Notes: a model not told the origin generated them from the sequence alone. A stretch of 64,000 nt of DNA from Chimonanthus salicifolius (GCA_013350335.1 CM023537.1:10162438-10226437), one strand, 5' to 3'. Shown: positions 22,940-36,200, counted from the stretch's first letter. A program made the numbers and translations.

Positions 22940-24849
22940 TTATGTTGCTGACATTGCATTATCTGACTGAAGTTGACAACCCTGCTGCTCTACAAAGGCT
23001 CTTACAAAAGCCCTTCTCCACCATGTCTCAAAGGCCTTTTGAAGATTAGGGCAGTTGCTGCCACACTTCAAGAAACTGTCAAACCAAGCAAGCAGAATAC
23101 TCTGCTGATCTTCCAGTGGCAGTGTTAAAACAGTTTGCCCGATCCCTTCCTCCACCATCTTTCCATCAAACGATCTGCACCCGTGCCGTAACCAGCAGTA
23201 ATCATCAATCAATGGCTGCAACCATATCTGTATTAAAAGCTTTCGGGTGTCCTTTGTCGGAAGTATATCACCCCTTCCTATACCAACAAAGAGCCTTGCT
23301 GTAATGCAGCTAACAGTGCGTCGCGAGACAATCGGAAGCCTTGAATGAAGCATTGCAAGTTCATGCTGGCTAGCCCACATCCCTACAAACCCTTCAGCTA
23401 CATGCCTGTCGCCTAAAATATCAACCAACCATAGGAGATTATCAGCCTCAAGAGCTATCCGCCGTGCTACTGGACCTTTGCCATCCATGGACTCATGCTC
23501 AGATGCTTGGCGGAACAGAGCCAACAATGCATCTAAGCAACTTTGACATGAATTGTAAACATATTTACTGAAACCATCTCTAATGCCTCTGTTGCAAAGA
23601 TTGCTCTCTCCTAATAGCCTCAGTACCAAGGATTGCATCTCACGCCTGCCTCTCTCATTGTTGCTTTTGAGAACCAGCTGGATTATGTGCACAAGTGTAT
23701 CATTGGAGGAGTCTGTGATTTCGGAAGAGACCCGTCTCAGTAAAGGGACGACTCCAGTGAAATTGCTTCCAAGACGTAGGACCGAAGATACAACCTTCTC
23801 TTCTTCCTCTTCAACCCAAGGGACCGCATCTAAGTATTCCAAACATGACTGGATACAAGCATGGAAACCTAGTATTTCTCCAACCTGCAAAACAATTCCA
23901 TTCAACTGTCATCTGAAGAGAAAGAACGGACATATTTCGACTCTACAGGAGTCTACTAGAAATTTGTAAATTAGAAATGATAATTTAAATTAGTGCAAAT
24001 GAATTCAACACTACAATCTTTAAGATTTAAAGATGAATTCAGATCACCAACACTGATTTCAAGATGTCTAAGTAAGTGATAGTTACAAACTTACAATTTG
24101 GGGCAGCACCAAATGCACTCTTTAGATCAGAATTCACTTCGGATTCACATTATTAGAATTCAACCTATTCATGTAAAACAGGGAAATTGAACAGAACTCT
24201 TTCCTGAGATTACCTTAAGAATGCGAAGTACGTGTGTAACATTGTGCTTCGTCAAACTCTGCTTAATTTTCTCACAATACATCAACCCTAAAGTTTCAAC
24301 ATAAATATCCAAATCCTCACAGTTCCGAATTTCGACGCAGGAGACAGGAGACTGTCGAGAGAGCTTATCAGCGAAGAGACTACTTTGTTCCACAAGAACA
24401 TCCCTATGAACTCTCATGTTCACTGAAAATCCCTTCTTTCCCCACAGGACTACCAACAAATCACTTGTTTCTGGATCACCAAACTCTGGAACCACCTTTG
24501 GCTGAGAATTCTCAAGCCCTGGTTTTGTCACTCTTTCAGTAGCTGCTGGTGGACTTAAACCAGTTGAATCAAAATTTAAACTCATATGATCATCATTAAC
24601 AAGCATTGATCTCAATGAGTTGGGAATCGATTTCCCATTTTTTTGGTGGTTTTGAGTCTTGTGAGCAGAGACTTTTGACGGTGGGGGAGAGGAATTTTGC
24701 CCTTCATGGGAAATTTGTTGGGACTTGAGTGTCTTCTGAAATACATTTGGAGAGGGACAGCACCAAAACCCTTCATGTGTTATGGCAACCGGGACATTCC
24801 TTATCTTCCTGCGATGTTGTCCGACGCTTCGAATTGTACAATCAGCCAT
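22940..24849 (-). CDS. BTB/POZ domain protein (At2g13690/At5g60050-like)
   Basis: Two exons (minus): 24849-24214 (212 codons) and 23884-22940 (314 codons plus TAA), giving 526 aa. The donor is CTTAAG|GTAATC and the acceptor TTTTGCAG|GTTGGA. The start MADCTIRS is in good context (GCCATGGCT). Residues 1-125 are low-complexity with basic and Ser/Pro-rich parts. A BTB/POZ fold follows (about 127-212: SDLLVVLWG, MRVHRDVLVEQSSLFADKLS). The long C-terminal region has LGFHACIQSCLEYLDAVPW, a TARLFVGIGRGDILPTKDTR helix and the end motif FETWWRRAFVRAFVE, typical of this plant subfamily. BTB proteins usually bridge substrates to CUL3 ubiquitin ligases; for this subgroup that is inference. Intact, with no frameshift. 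Confidence 0.88.
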
Positions 24850-26283
24850 GGCAAACAAGATTCTCCAATAATGTTGCAGTATGGTAAAACGTTCAGTTTC
24901 TAGAACAAAGGAGCTAAAGACTTGGAAGATCCAGTATAACTTAAAATCAAAATCATTGGAATCATGAACTGGGTTTCTTCCAAAAATTCTTTCAAGAGAA
25001 TTGAAAGCACAGTAAAATCGAATCTGCTCATTCTTTCTTGCAAACGGGTTTTTTTGTTTAAAAAAAACAACAGAACCTAAGTACTAGAATTCAAAAGACT
25101 AGTAAATCTACCCTGTTCTCTCTTAAACCAAGACTCGGGATCCTCAAAACAATTACAACCATGAAATGGGCGTCTCCAATATTTAAAATTATTCATGCAT
25201 ACTCTGAAGTGGGTCTGCAATTTCGATGGAAATCCATCGCTTCTATCACCTCCATGATTGTTTATTGTGGCTAAATCACGCTCCCATGTCGATTTTAAAG
25301 AGGAAATGATGGATTCTTGGATAGATTTTCTTCCTCTTCACGAAGTAGTAAACAGGAAAGGAATGTTGTTCTGGAAATTCCTTTTCACTTTTTGTAAGAT
25401 GAGATTATTGTTGGTTTCTGGCAGGTCTGTGGCTTGTCTCCCTGCAATATTCTCTGACGTCACCCATGCTTGCCATTCATCTTTTCACTGTTTCTTTTTG
25501 TTCTCGCTGTTTTTCTACCATTAGCACTAGGATCTTACCAAATCTCTTGTCAAAAATTCATGTTCATGACATGGGCTGCCCATTGAATGGACAGTCAGGA
25601 TTGTCAAATCAACACAAATTTTGATTAACTATTAGTGGACCACTAGATGCATCTTCTTTGTACCTTAATGTCATTAGTAGACTAAGTATGAGCATGATGT
25701 TACCATCTTAGCGCAGATTTTGTTTGAGATCAACAATCTTTATTTGATTTTAAAATATTCATTTTCCACCAATTCACAGAATTCATTTATTTGGATTGTC
25801 CATCTCCAAACAGGTCCCATACCCATTAGCGTCTCATTGGATTCAAGAAAGTTCAGATGTAGATTTGTCAGCTTTTGCAAATCCAGATTTGATTTAATCC
25901 CTACCGCCGAGGTCAAGTCTGACCATATTTAAGGCAATCCAGCAAATTATTTGGCCGACAATCTAATCAAACCTAGTTAGTTTAGGTGAGTCAGGAGTTG
26001 AAAAGAAGTCTAACCCAATTACTAGTACCTGAGTAATACGCCAGTAAAAAAATCCAATAGAAAAAATTAGGCCTTTTATCGTATCTCATATTAGATACAT
26101 CTAATTCACACCTATGTCCTTAGTTTGGATCTCATTAAAATACGTAACAAGTTATCGATGAATCTATAATCAAGACTTGGTTGAGTATTCTTATTTTCTT
26201 CCACAAGAGTGAGTTAAAACCTACCATTATATTCACATGGTAACACTATAATACCTTCAAACTTCCTTTTGATATTTTGTCCT

Positions 26284-26355
26284 CTCTGTTTTGTTTCAAA
26301 TTCTTGGCATGCATTCATTCTCTGTTTTGTTTCAAATTCTTGGCATGCATTCATT
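26284..26355. repeat. 36-bp tandem duplication
   Basis: The 36-bp unit starting CTCTGTTTTGTTTCAAATTC occurs twice, identical, at 26284-26319 and 26320-26355. Exact identity suggests a recent event. Confidence 0.9.
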
Positions 26356-26562
26356 GCTCTGTCGGACTCAGAAAAAAGGACTGCAACTCCAATAATTCTG
26401 CTTCGAAATGATACTGCCATGGAAAATGAAAGAACAAAGGCATTCTGCATCAGCACCACGCAAAGGAACAGAGAAAAACGTGACAAATGCATCATCCATT
26501 CCCATTTGCATGTGGGTGCAGTGAAATTTTCTTGAATTACAACTTATTTTTACTTATAGTTT

Positions 26563-26705
26563 TTTTTTTTTTAATTTACATGTAAAAAACTATAGGAAAC
26601 TCACAGTAAAACCCCCACCTCTACGAGTGATACCTAGAGCTCTTATAGCACATCAAATAAGACCATACAAGCTCGAATCTGATACCTCCAGCTTTTACTT
26701 ATATA
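26563..26705 (-). mobile_element. SINE, family A (antisense)
   Basis: The minus strand shows B-box-like AGATTCGAGCTTG, then CTCTAGGTATCACTCG, GGGGGTTTTACTGTGAG and ACATGTAAATT with poly-A. It is a diverged copy of the 15808 element. Confidence 0.6.
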
Positions 26706-27230
26706 GTTGATTCAAGTAAAGATCTTGAAGAGAATGAATCAGTCATCACAATAAAAAGCTAGGTTGCTATGTGTTTCGAGGGGCCTAATTTAGAATACGA
26801 GTGTCGAGTTGGGCCACTCTAATATTGTAGGATATTTTAAAAATACATTTCGTTGTTCAATATAAAGCCACACTAATAGAAAGATGAGATTAAATAAAAT
26901 TTCAAAATTATTTTAAATTATTTTTTTCTACGGCCATTCTTCCATTTTCATGGCCTTGTATAAAAAAATAAAGTATATTTTTTATCTAAAATATATTTGA
27001 TAAATATGATTCAAATAATATAATTTATAGAAAAAAAAAATTACACAATGTATTAAAAAACTGGCCGAACCCAAGGTAACTCCCAAGTCCAATCATTGAT
27101 AAGATCTTATCAATCTAAATCTTAACTTTGATAAGATCTTTTCTACAAATGTTTTTAATAAAAGTATTATATAAAAAATCATCTTAAAAGACAATCTGTG
27201 GCATAAAGGAAGAGAGAGAGGATAACATAA

Positions 27231-28004
27231 TGTGACGGATCAATCACCCGAGACCCATAACTCAACCAGATCTGTTCGTAGAAGAAGACCCAAGAAGAAA
27301 TCCAAGAGATTTAAATAAGAATCGGGAACAATGCAGAAGGTTCCGGGGGTTCAAGAAGATTCTATAAGGTTCTAGAGTTGAGTGGAGTTTTCTAGAATAA
27401 CTTAAAATAGTGTAGAAGTTTCTAGAGTAGTATAGAAGATTCTAGAACTCTATGGAAGAGTTTAGAATATTGTAAAAGAGTTTAGAAGTATTTAGAATAT
27501 TTTAGAACTATATAGAAGTGTGTAGAGTCTTGTAGAAGTGTATGAAAGAATGTAGAAAGGTGTGGTAGTTGTAGAGATGCTTGAATATTCTAAAGTGTCT
27601 AGGAGAGTGTGAAGATATTTATGGAGGCAACCATTGGATTAATGCCACATGACACAATCTTAGCCATAATTGGGCATGGCCTCAACTATAAATAGAGATG
27701 GAGAGCACATTTGCGCCCAATCTACATAAGCTAGCCAAGGATTCAAGCATGGCATTGTGAGTTGAGAGCTTGTAGCCTTTTGAGTGTTTCTTTCTGATCT
27801 CCTTAGTTGTTCAATATAAGATAGTGTTTGTGTTGATCACCTTAGTATTTCATCTCCATCTCATTCTTGTGTTTGTGTGATTGCTTCTGTATCTTTGTCA
27901 AAAGAGTGACCAAATCAGTTGTTAGGTTGACTCGCTTGACGACGGAGTGATCGAGTGAGTGCCGCACGGGCTAAATTGCTAAATAATTCCCTAACCCTGT
28001 GACA
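27231..28004 (+). mobile_element. Solo-LTR-like block with TATA box and HSE-like array
   Basis: Starts TGTGACGGATC and ends CCCTGTGACA (TG...CA). It carries an upstream array of GAA/TTC words, a TATA box TATAAATAG at 27687-27695 and a T-rich transcript-leader-like end, so U3-R-U5 order is plausible. No second LTR, primer site or coding region follows. A flanking 5-bp duplication is not evident, so the exact ends are uncertain. Confidence 0.5.
27336..27560. promoter_or_regulatory. Heat-shock-element-like GAA/TTC array
   Basis: 27435-27447 reads GAAGATTCTAGAA, a perfect three-unit HSE (GAAnnTTCnnGAA). 27350-27362 reads TTCAAGAAGATTC, another three-unit match. Many weaker TAGAAGnnTnTAGA words follow with a loose 10-15 bp period up to about 27560. 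Confidence 0.5.
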
Positions 28005-28451
28005 ATACGCTGTTAAAAAATAACTTCTTTTAACATTTATAATTGATTGAAATATTGAATGCACCAAACATTTATAATAGACTTTAATTGTTATGACAAT
28101 GATTTCTAGAGGCAAAGGCAACACTGACGCATGCTGATTCTCTATATACAAATTTGTACTAACATAAAAACATGTGAGTGAAGTCTTTCAAATTTATTAA
28201 ATTCAATTATAAAATTCTTTTTTTATCATTTTTTATGATTTTTTCATAATTTTATGTAACAACATGATAATAATATAATCAACTTTCAAAATTTTACCAA
28301 CTCACTAAACCTAATTTTAAAATCTCATTTTCATTTTTTTTATAAATGATATATGAATCTCAGGACACTCTCTTCTATGGGTGTCTTGGTTTGTAGATAT
28401 TACTACTAAATACACTTCAAAAAGTTCCTCACAAACCTTCTTTATTAGTAC

Positions 28452-28740
28452 TAGGGCTGCAACTTGGGTCGGGTTTTGGCCCGACCCGTATGACCCAACC
28501 CGAAAAATCATGCGGGTCGGTTTGAGAAGATAAAAACCCGTATGAAATTCGGGTCGGGTCGGGTCAGACAGAGGATTTTACAAGTTAATCCGACCCGAAC
28601 CTGTTAAAATGGGTTCATAATGCGGGTCGGGTCTGCTTGTGAAGTTTGGGTTGAGAATTCGGTTCGGGTTCCATATATATCAACTCAGGTCGAGTTGTGT
28701 TTTAAAGAACCAGACCCGGCCGACCCGAGTTGCAGCCCTA
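28452..28740. mobile_element. hAT-type MITE, GGGTCGGGT family (shortened copy)
   Basis: Inverted ends TAGGGCTGCAACTTGGGTCG / GAGTTGCAGCCCTA. Flanks attagtac and tttgttac match at only 5/8. The interior is a 289-bp version of the copy at 13240 in the same orientation. Confidence 0.75.
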
Positions 28741-28771
28741 TTTGTTACTATCGGAAAACAATTACTTGATC

Positions 28772-28938
28772 TAATGTTGGGTAGTTCAACTGGTTACTTC
28801 TCGCCTCAAGAAGCGAGAGGTCACCAGTTCAAATCCTAATGGCGTAAATTGGGGGCCTTCTATGTGAGGGTGGGGCTTTCTCGGGTTTAAGAGGGCCCTT
28901 ACCTTGTGGCTCCCTTCGGTTATAAAAAAAAAAAACAA
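28772..28938 (+). mobile_element. tRNA-derived SINE, family C
   Basis: A-box-like TAGTTCAACTGG, then CTCGCCTCAAGAAGCGAGAG and B-box-like CAGTTCAAATCC. A GT-rich body ends in a run of A. It resembles the copy at 38832. Confidence 0.65.
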
Positions 28939-30019
28939 TTGCTTGTCTTGGTCAGAGGGCTTATTTGCCATATCACGAAGACCTCCAATTTAATAATGAA
29001 TATTATTTACTAAAAAATTATTAATATATGAGATTTAATTATAATATAGTCATATTTTACACCTACATCATTCATAATAAAAAATTATTTATTTTAGGTT
29101 CCAAATTTTACCAACAAGAGGTGGAGATGCAGGGTGAGACATTATATCTCAGTCTATTTAAAATTTTGCTCATGTAGTGTGAGACAGTGAGATAGTAATT
29201 CAAAATTGAAATTTATAAAACGATAAATAAAAAACCTCATATATAATTCTTGATGCTAGTAAAGGCAAACGGCCGGTCTCATCAAAAATCATTATTTTAA
29301 TAATAGGTAAATAATTCTGACACGGTGTACGTAATTCTAGAATTTCTTTTTCAGATTTAATGTAACTTTTTTTTTTGCACAAAGTTTCCCTTTCTAGATC
29401 CAAATCTTTCCAATTTATGAAACTCTTTTCTAAAATATTAATAATCTACTTTTAAAAACTTTTCCTTGTATTTTTATTTTATTACTATAAACATAATAAG
29501 ATGGACAAAGTCTTCTAAATTCTAACTCACCATTTTTATCTTAAAATTCTATTTTTTTTGCAGTTATATCTGCAATTATAAGTTTAGATTTAGGATTTTA
29601 GCCAAATCAAAGATTTGGATGATTAAATCCAGTGTTCTCGGTTCAAATACGGTCTGAACTTGATTTTAATTAGAATAAATAGAAAACATTGCATTAATGA
29701 GAAAATGCAATTGAAATGGCCAATTAATCTAATTGATAATATATATAAAAAAAAAAAAAGAAAAAAAAAGAAGAGAAAACTCCTGCTTTCTTAATATCGA
29801 AATAATTTAAGTCTATCTAAATATGGCCTAAACAATGCTTTATATAGCCTTATTACAATTGATAAGCCTTCCATTCACACATTTAACCACTGATCGTGCT
29901 CGACTCTCTCTCTTTGGGTTTGTTCCCATTTAGGACTATGGACTTGCTTCCTTAATTGGAGTGGACTCTTTCACTCCACGTGGATAGAGATAAAATAATT
30001 TGACCGATCTAGACCTTTT

Positions 30020-30300
30020 TTTTAAAAAAAAAAATTTATCAGTTGTGGATACGACCGATATCTCGGCTGATTTTTGTCTATATCAGTCGAATATCGGCCT
30101 AGATATCGGCCAATATTTATATATATTTTTAAAAAACAGTTTTTTTATATTTTTTTAAATGTTTTTTTTTAAAAAAAGGCCACCGAGATTTCTAAAAAAA
30201 AAAAAATTAAAGAGAGAAAAAAAATCTTGACCGAGATCTCAGCCAATACGAAAATTCGGCCAAAATCTCAGTTCAGCCAAATTTTTGACCCCTGGTTGAC
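30020..30300. repeat. Degenerate ATATCGGCC-type dispersed repeat
   Basis: Words such as GATATCTCGGCTGAT, AATATCGGCC, GAGATCTCAGCC and AATTCGGCC recur on both strands across A/T homopolymer spacers. No ORF or clear termini. Confidence 0.5.
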
Positions 30301-30833
30301 GTATCGAAGGTGGAATTTGGAGCGGCTCACTTGACGTGGATGCTGATATGGCAATCAAAGTGGGGCCTTTTTTTCCGCGTCAGTCCAATTGTAGATTTGA
30401 GAGGTCAAATCTTCAGCTTTGGCCAATCGGATCCTGATCAAGTTGCCAATTGATTTATTGGGTCCGATGATTACATCAGTATTAAGAGGAAAACGTGCAT
30501 AAAATACTTTTAACTTATAAAATCTTCTTTTAATAAACTCAGGTAATTAAACTGGCCTAAGCTAGTGAAATTAGGTTAGAAGTTTTGGATTTGACTTCTT
30601 TATTTATTTGATATACAAGATTTACGACTAATTTTGTATATCTACAATATTAGTTTCACTACCTATGTTATTAAAAAAATATTTTTTAATATTCTCTATA
30701 ATTTTGTTTTAAAATTTATAAAGTTAAAGTGACGGGTAAATATTTCTTTAAAAGATATAAGAAATCTCCTTCTAAAATTTTAGAAATAATGAAAGTTAAA
30801 AGATTTTGTCTGGTAGCCCTCAAATTACACCAT

Positions 30834-32649
30834 GGCTGCGTTTGGATGGGGGGTAACCCCCAGTTATCCCTACTTACCCCCGTTTGGTAACAAGGGGGGA
30901 GGGGTAAAAATTTCCCTTTCCAATACCCCCACGGGACAAGGGGTATTCATTTTTTACTACCCCTCCTTACCCCCCCCCCCCCCCCACTTTTGCTTATGAA
31001 TTTTTTTTTTATATATATTTTATTTATTTATTTATTTTGGTAAGTACTTGGCTTTTATTTTTTTCAAAAGTACTCCATTATTTCCATTTGATAAATCTCA
31101 TATTACCAAACAACAAATTATATTTTTTTTATGAAGAGATATAATGAATTTTGTATTCATTTTTTGAAATTTAAAATAATAATAGTGGTTTTTATTTATT
31201 TTTTATTTTTAAGGAAACTTTTCCTCTATTTATCCTGTGCCTTCATCTATTTTTCAATTATATATTATATAATTTTCTAAAACGTACTTGTCAACATATT
31301 CTATTTTTAAGAGGTGATTCTGTCGAAATTTCGATAGGGTCTCAAAACTCTGAAAATTTTGAGATTTATGATAATATCTTTCAGGATAATTAACAATTTA
31401 TTCTATTAGAAGATTATTTTAAAAATGTGTCAACATTTTCAACGTAATGCATTTAGGTGAGGGGTAAATTTTTACAGGGGTTACCCTTGAGCAGGGGTAA
31501 TTGTACGTAGGGGTAAACTGACATATTAACAATTTTATGAGAATTAATAATTTTATTAAATATATATAATATAAAAATAAAATTTCTGCAATATTTTTAA
31601 CGTGATGCATTTGGATGAGGGGTAAATTTTTACAGGGGTTACCCTTGAACAGGGGTAATTGTACGTAGGGGGCAGGGGTAATTGTACGTAGGGGTAAACT
31701 GACATATTAACAATTTTATGAGAATTAATAATTTTATTAAATCTATATAATATAAAAATAAAATTTCTGTAACATTTTCAAGGTGATGCATTTGGGTGAG
31801 GGGTAAATTTTTACAGGGGTTACCCTTGAGCAGGGGTAATTGTACGTAGGGGTAAACTGACATATTAATAATTTTATGAGAATTAATAATTTTATTAAAT
31901 CTATATAATATAAAAATAAAATTTCTGCAACATTTTCAACGTGATGCATTTGGGTGGGGGTAAATTTTTACAAGGGTTACCCTTGAGTAGGGGTAATTGT
32001 ACGTAGGGGTAAACTGACATATTAACAATTTTATGAGAATTAATAATTTTATTAAATCTATATAATATAAAAATAAAATTTCTTCAATGTGATGCATTTG
32101 GGTGAGGGGTAAATTTTTACAGGGGTTACCCTTGAGCAGGGGTAATTGTACGTAGGGGTAAACTGACATATTAATAATTTTATGAGAATTAATATTTTTT
32201 TTAAATTCATATAATATAAAAAATAATAATTATAATTTTTATGAAGAGATATGTTGATATTTTTTATTTATTTATTGGGATTTAAAATAGTAATATAAAA
32301 AAAAATCTTTATTTATATTTTTAATATTAGAATGCAAGTGTTCATTTTAAATTATAATTATGAAAAATAATTTATAGAAATTAGATAATATTATTATAAG
32401 TTATATTATTAGAATTTACTTCATAAATATTATTTATAATTATATTTTATAAAAAAAAAATTAATATATCATGTTACCCTTGCCTCTAGTTACCAAATAA
32501 GATTTTTTACCCTTAAGGTAAGATTTACTTTACCACAACAATTACCAAACAAGATAAGGGTAATTCCAATTCAAGGGTCACCCCTACTCAAGGGTGACCC
32601 CTACTTAGGGATAACCCCTATAAAAATTACCCCCCATCCAAACGCAGCC
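30834..32649. mobile_element. 1.8 kb non-autonomous TIR DNA transposon
   Basis: Perfect inverted ends beginning GGCTGCGTTTGGATGG extend at least 23 bp (30834-30856 against 32649-32627). They are flanked by CAT on both sides (30831-30833, 32650-32652), possibly a 3-bp target duplication as in PIF/Harbinger. The subterminal parts are rich in GGGGTAA/TTACCCC. The middle is a tandem array plus AT-rich filler; there is no transposase. Confidence 0.75.
31390..32215. repeat. Five-copy tandem array, about 158-bp unit
   Basis: GCATTT with GAGGGGTAAATTTTTACA-like sequence recurs at 31449, 31607, 31788, 31946 and 32094 (spacings 158, 181, 158, 148). The 181 spacing contains an extra GGGGCAGGGGTAATTG-type duplication. 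Each unit joins a GGGGTAA-rich half to an AT-rich half. Confidence 0.85.
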
Positions 32650-33263
32650 CATGTGTCCCATCTGTTTAGAGTTCCGGTCCTTCCCAATTTATGCAACAAT
32701 GCCATCATAATCTCTTCTAATACTCAATTACTTGTCAATCAATCCCGGCTTCTTAGGTCGTATCAGCGACAGCGAGGGTAGAAAATAATAAACTTTTTAA
32801 AAATATAGCCTCTTTTAAACAATTTTTTTTTTGGTTTAATTTTCTATAAAGATGTTTTCTTATTTCTAATTATTTTATATGTTGATCTAAAACTGCAAAA
32901 TAAATTAATAAAATTAAAACTATTTTATTAGTTTTTAATTATATTCTTTCGACTTTCAATTAATAGCTATAAGTCTATAACAATTTTCTCCAATCATATA
33001 TGATTATGTATCTAATTTAATCATAATATGATTTTAAAAAAAAAACTCTATGCGGTAAATGCTACAGATGTTGTCACTTGTCGCTGTATCTTGGTTGGCG
33101 TTCACTTCCCTTCCCACTTCTCATTCTAAGTTTCCCAATTTTTCTCTTGACTTCTTCTGCAAGTAATCTCCCTTCCTCCCTCGGGTTCTGAGATCGAGTG
33201 GAATCCGATACGATCGGTTCGAGTATCGGAAATCCGATCTTTATTTCGCCTCCCGTGGATACG

Positions 33264-36200
33264 ATGACGAGCGACGACGAGGACTATGGTTCCGATTCGG
33301 AGTATTTCCAAGGAGTCGAGAGCGACCACGACGATGACGTCCTCGGGTGGGCGTTCAGAAGAACTCCGTGCTCCCAGGTTAGAATCTAAACTTCTTTCTG
33401 TAATTTGATGGATTGCTGTCTATCTGATCTCTTTCTTTTTTCATGATTTTGAGAAGTCTTCGCATTGATTTTGATAAGTCAGTTTTATTTACACAATCGG
33501 CCACGTTCTCTTTTAGTGTTTGATGAGAGATATTATCTTGATGATAAATAAAAAACTAAGAACTCTAGTTTAATATTAAAAGATTAAATCAATCAAGTTA
33601 CTCCTGCAGATTGATCTTGAAAGGAATAAAGTGACAGATGTTGTAGATACAGTTGAAATTAGATTTCTCGATATAACACTTAACGAACTCAAATCATTTA
33701 TTAAAGACATTAATCTAACTGAACTTAACCCCTCTTTTTTTAATAATATGGATATCCTCATCTTATTTAAAGGTAAAACTAATCTTATAGATATACGAAG
33801 TTAAGTTCAACTCATTTATTAACCAAGCTTTTATTAGATAGATTAGTGACAAACAAATAAAGATTTTTTATAATAGAAAATAATTCCTACGAAACCATTT
33901 TTTTTGTTTCAGAAAAAGGCATTGCAATTCATTTTTCTATTGAAATTTCATTTCTCATGTAAACCAACAAACATCCTCGTAGAGAAAGAAAAGAAAAATC
34001 CATCAAGTCTCATGGAGAAATGCTTTCTTAGAAAAAAATAATAATAATTTTTTAGGAAAATTTTACGACAAACACCTTTGGGATTTAACCATACCAATCT
34101 TACACACCTTGATCATGCATGAATTTGACTTCATCAATTTATTAAATATTTCGACACAACCCAATATAGTTTAAATGGATGTATTCAACCAATCCATTTA
34201 CTAAATCGATAAACTTGATTCAACTAAGATTAAATTGGATGACCCAACTCAACCCACTTATAAAATAGGTTAGCCTAACAGGTCTTGACCTTTTTATTAA
34301 ATGGGTTGGCTCGATTTGTGTAAGTGACCAATCTTAAATGGGATGTAACCTGGTCTCTTAATTAAGAGCTAAATCCAACCACATTCATATCAATTACCAA
34401 ACTTGCTCCACTTATTAAATGGGTCAACCCAGTTTGAACAACCTTAAATGGGTTAATTCAAATATGAGGACATCAGGTTTGACATCAGGTATCATGTTCA
34501 AGGCAGGTCATGGAGAAATAATTAAGTTTTGGACTGATTCTTGGTGTGATAATTCTTCCCTGACCTCTCGTTTTTCGTCTCTTTTTCACCTATACCTCTC
34601 ACCCCTTGGGGCAATATCAAATTTTTACTGCATCTCATGTGAGCAAGTTGTGTAGGACATCCCTTCTCGTCGTAACCTACCAGATTCAGAAATAGATGCA
34701 TTCTCGAACCTCCTCCACACTTTATCAACCTTCAAAATTCGCACCAATGAGGAGGACAATCTTATTTGGTGGCCTGACATATCTGGAGTTTTCTCAGTTA
34801 AGTCTTTCTGCCCATGGAGGACTTTATCCGCTGGTAGTGCTACTGTCAACTCCAAAATTTGGTTCTCCAAAGCTCCTCCGAGGGCAATTAGCTTCGTTTG
34901 GACTGCAGGGTTGGAGAAGATCTTGACTCGAGACCACTTGCAGAAAAGAGGCAAAATTTTGGCTAGTGCTTGTCCTTTTTGTCTACAAGCATCCGAAGAG
35001 TCGAATCATCTGCTTATTCATTGCCCATTCTCTTCCAATGTTTGGAACTCTATTTTAGATCAATTTGGTGTGGCTTGGGTTATGCCGTCGATGGTGGCTA
35101 AGTTGTCTTTTGCTTGGGACATTATTTCTATCTCTACGAATGCTTTTCTTTGTGGCAACTATCATTTTTTGCCACTATCTGGAGCCTTTGATGGGAACGT
35201 AATTACAAGATCTTCAAAGGTACGGCCGAGTCCAGTGCACTGGTTGCAAAAAGAAGTCTCATCAAGTGTGCATCGTGGGCTCTCTCCCTTTAGAAATTTC
35301 GGAATATCTCGATGTCAAATATCTTGCATGCATGGAAAGAATGCGTTGATCTTACTTGAGATCTTAGTGTTTTTTATTTTTATTTTTATTTTTTTATCCA
35401 TTGTTTCTGTTCATGTATTCCTTTGGTTGCTTTCTGCTTTTCTTGTATTTGCACCTCTGGTGCTCTTTATCTTTTATTATTTATATATATGAACCATTTC
35501 AAAAACAAAAATATGAGGACAACATGAGACAACAAATAAGAATGATTCATTATAATTTAAATTTTACCTCAACATGGTTTGTTTATGATTTTTAGCACCA
35601 CCTTATGGTATCTCACCATGGATGGAGAAAGATCCAGCCAAGGATAGCTCAAATTTAAGATGATCTAGCAGCAAATTTGAGGAGTTAGTTTGATCTCTCC
35701 ATTTACATTATCCAAGTCATTTATTTGTGGATTAGACAGATCTGGTTGTTGATCCAATGTCATCCGGACATTAGTTTTCATTATATTTTATTAGTGCCAT
35801 ATAGTTTTAGTTCATATGTGTTTCAAGATTGTTATAGACATGTATTTGTTTTTGTGATTTTAGATCATTTACCTGTGTCCTAAATCACATGTGTCAAGAG
35901 TTCTAAAAAAGTCTCTTTAAAAAAAATAATAAATAGCCTTATAGAGACACTTTTATGATAATGAATGAATGAATGAAGAAATTCAAGTTTTTAATAGCTG
36001 CAGCAAATCTAGTGTGACTCCTACTAACTCCTTAGTGTGAGATCATAGAACCTTGGATGACTCAAATATAAATTCCTCCTGATTTTTTTCCCTTCTTTTC
36101 CTTTTTTTTTTTTTCCCTCCATTTTTCCCTCTTTGTTTTTGTCACTTTTTCATCCAAACCCTAACCCTGACCAAACTAGTACCAACCATACCATCAGCTC

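Larger units (their letters stand above)
24850..33263. other. 8.4 kb intergenic region between divergent BTB and ARIADNE genes
   Basis: The flanking genes point away from each other, so both promoters lie here (near 24850-25200 and 33050-33263). Between them are a short tandem duplication, a SINE, a solo-LTR-like block, a hAT MITE, a SINE, a degenerate repeat and a 1.8 kb TIR element. No gene recognised. Confidence 0.7.

Noticed and set aside
23583..23969. 128-codon plus-strand ORF
   Set aside because: It is the antisense shadow of BTB exon 2, whose minus-strand frame has clear family motifs.
26214..26535. Opposite-strand ORFs with a repeated 12-residue block
   Set aside because: The repeat follows from the 36-bp tandem duplication, which is read open on both strands. 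No start context or homology.
31419..32169. Series of near-identical minus-strand ORFs (repeat protein?)
   Set aside because: They are the tandem array read in frame by chance. AT-rich units give Leu/Ile runs, there is no common start, and they lie inside a TIR element.
31390..32215. CRISPR-like array
   Set aside because: Units are about 158 bp and joined without unique spacers, and the host is a plant nuclear genome.
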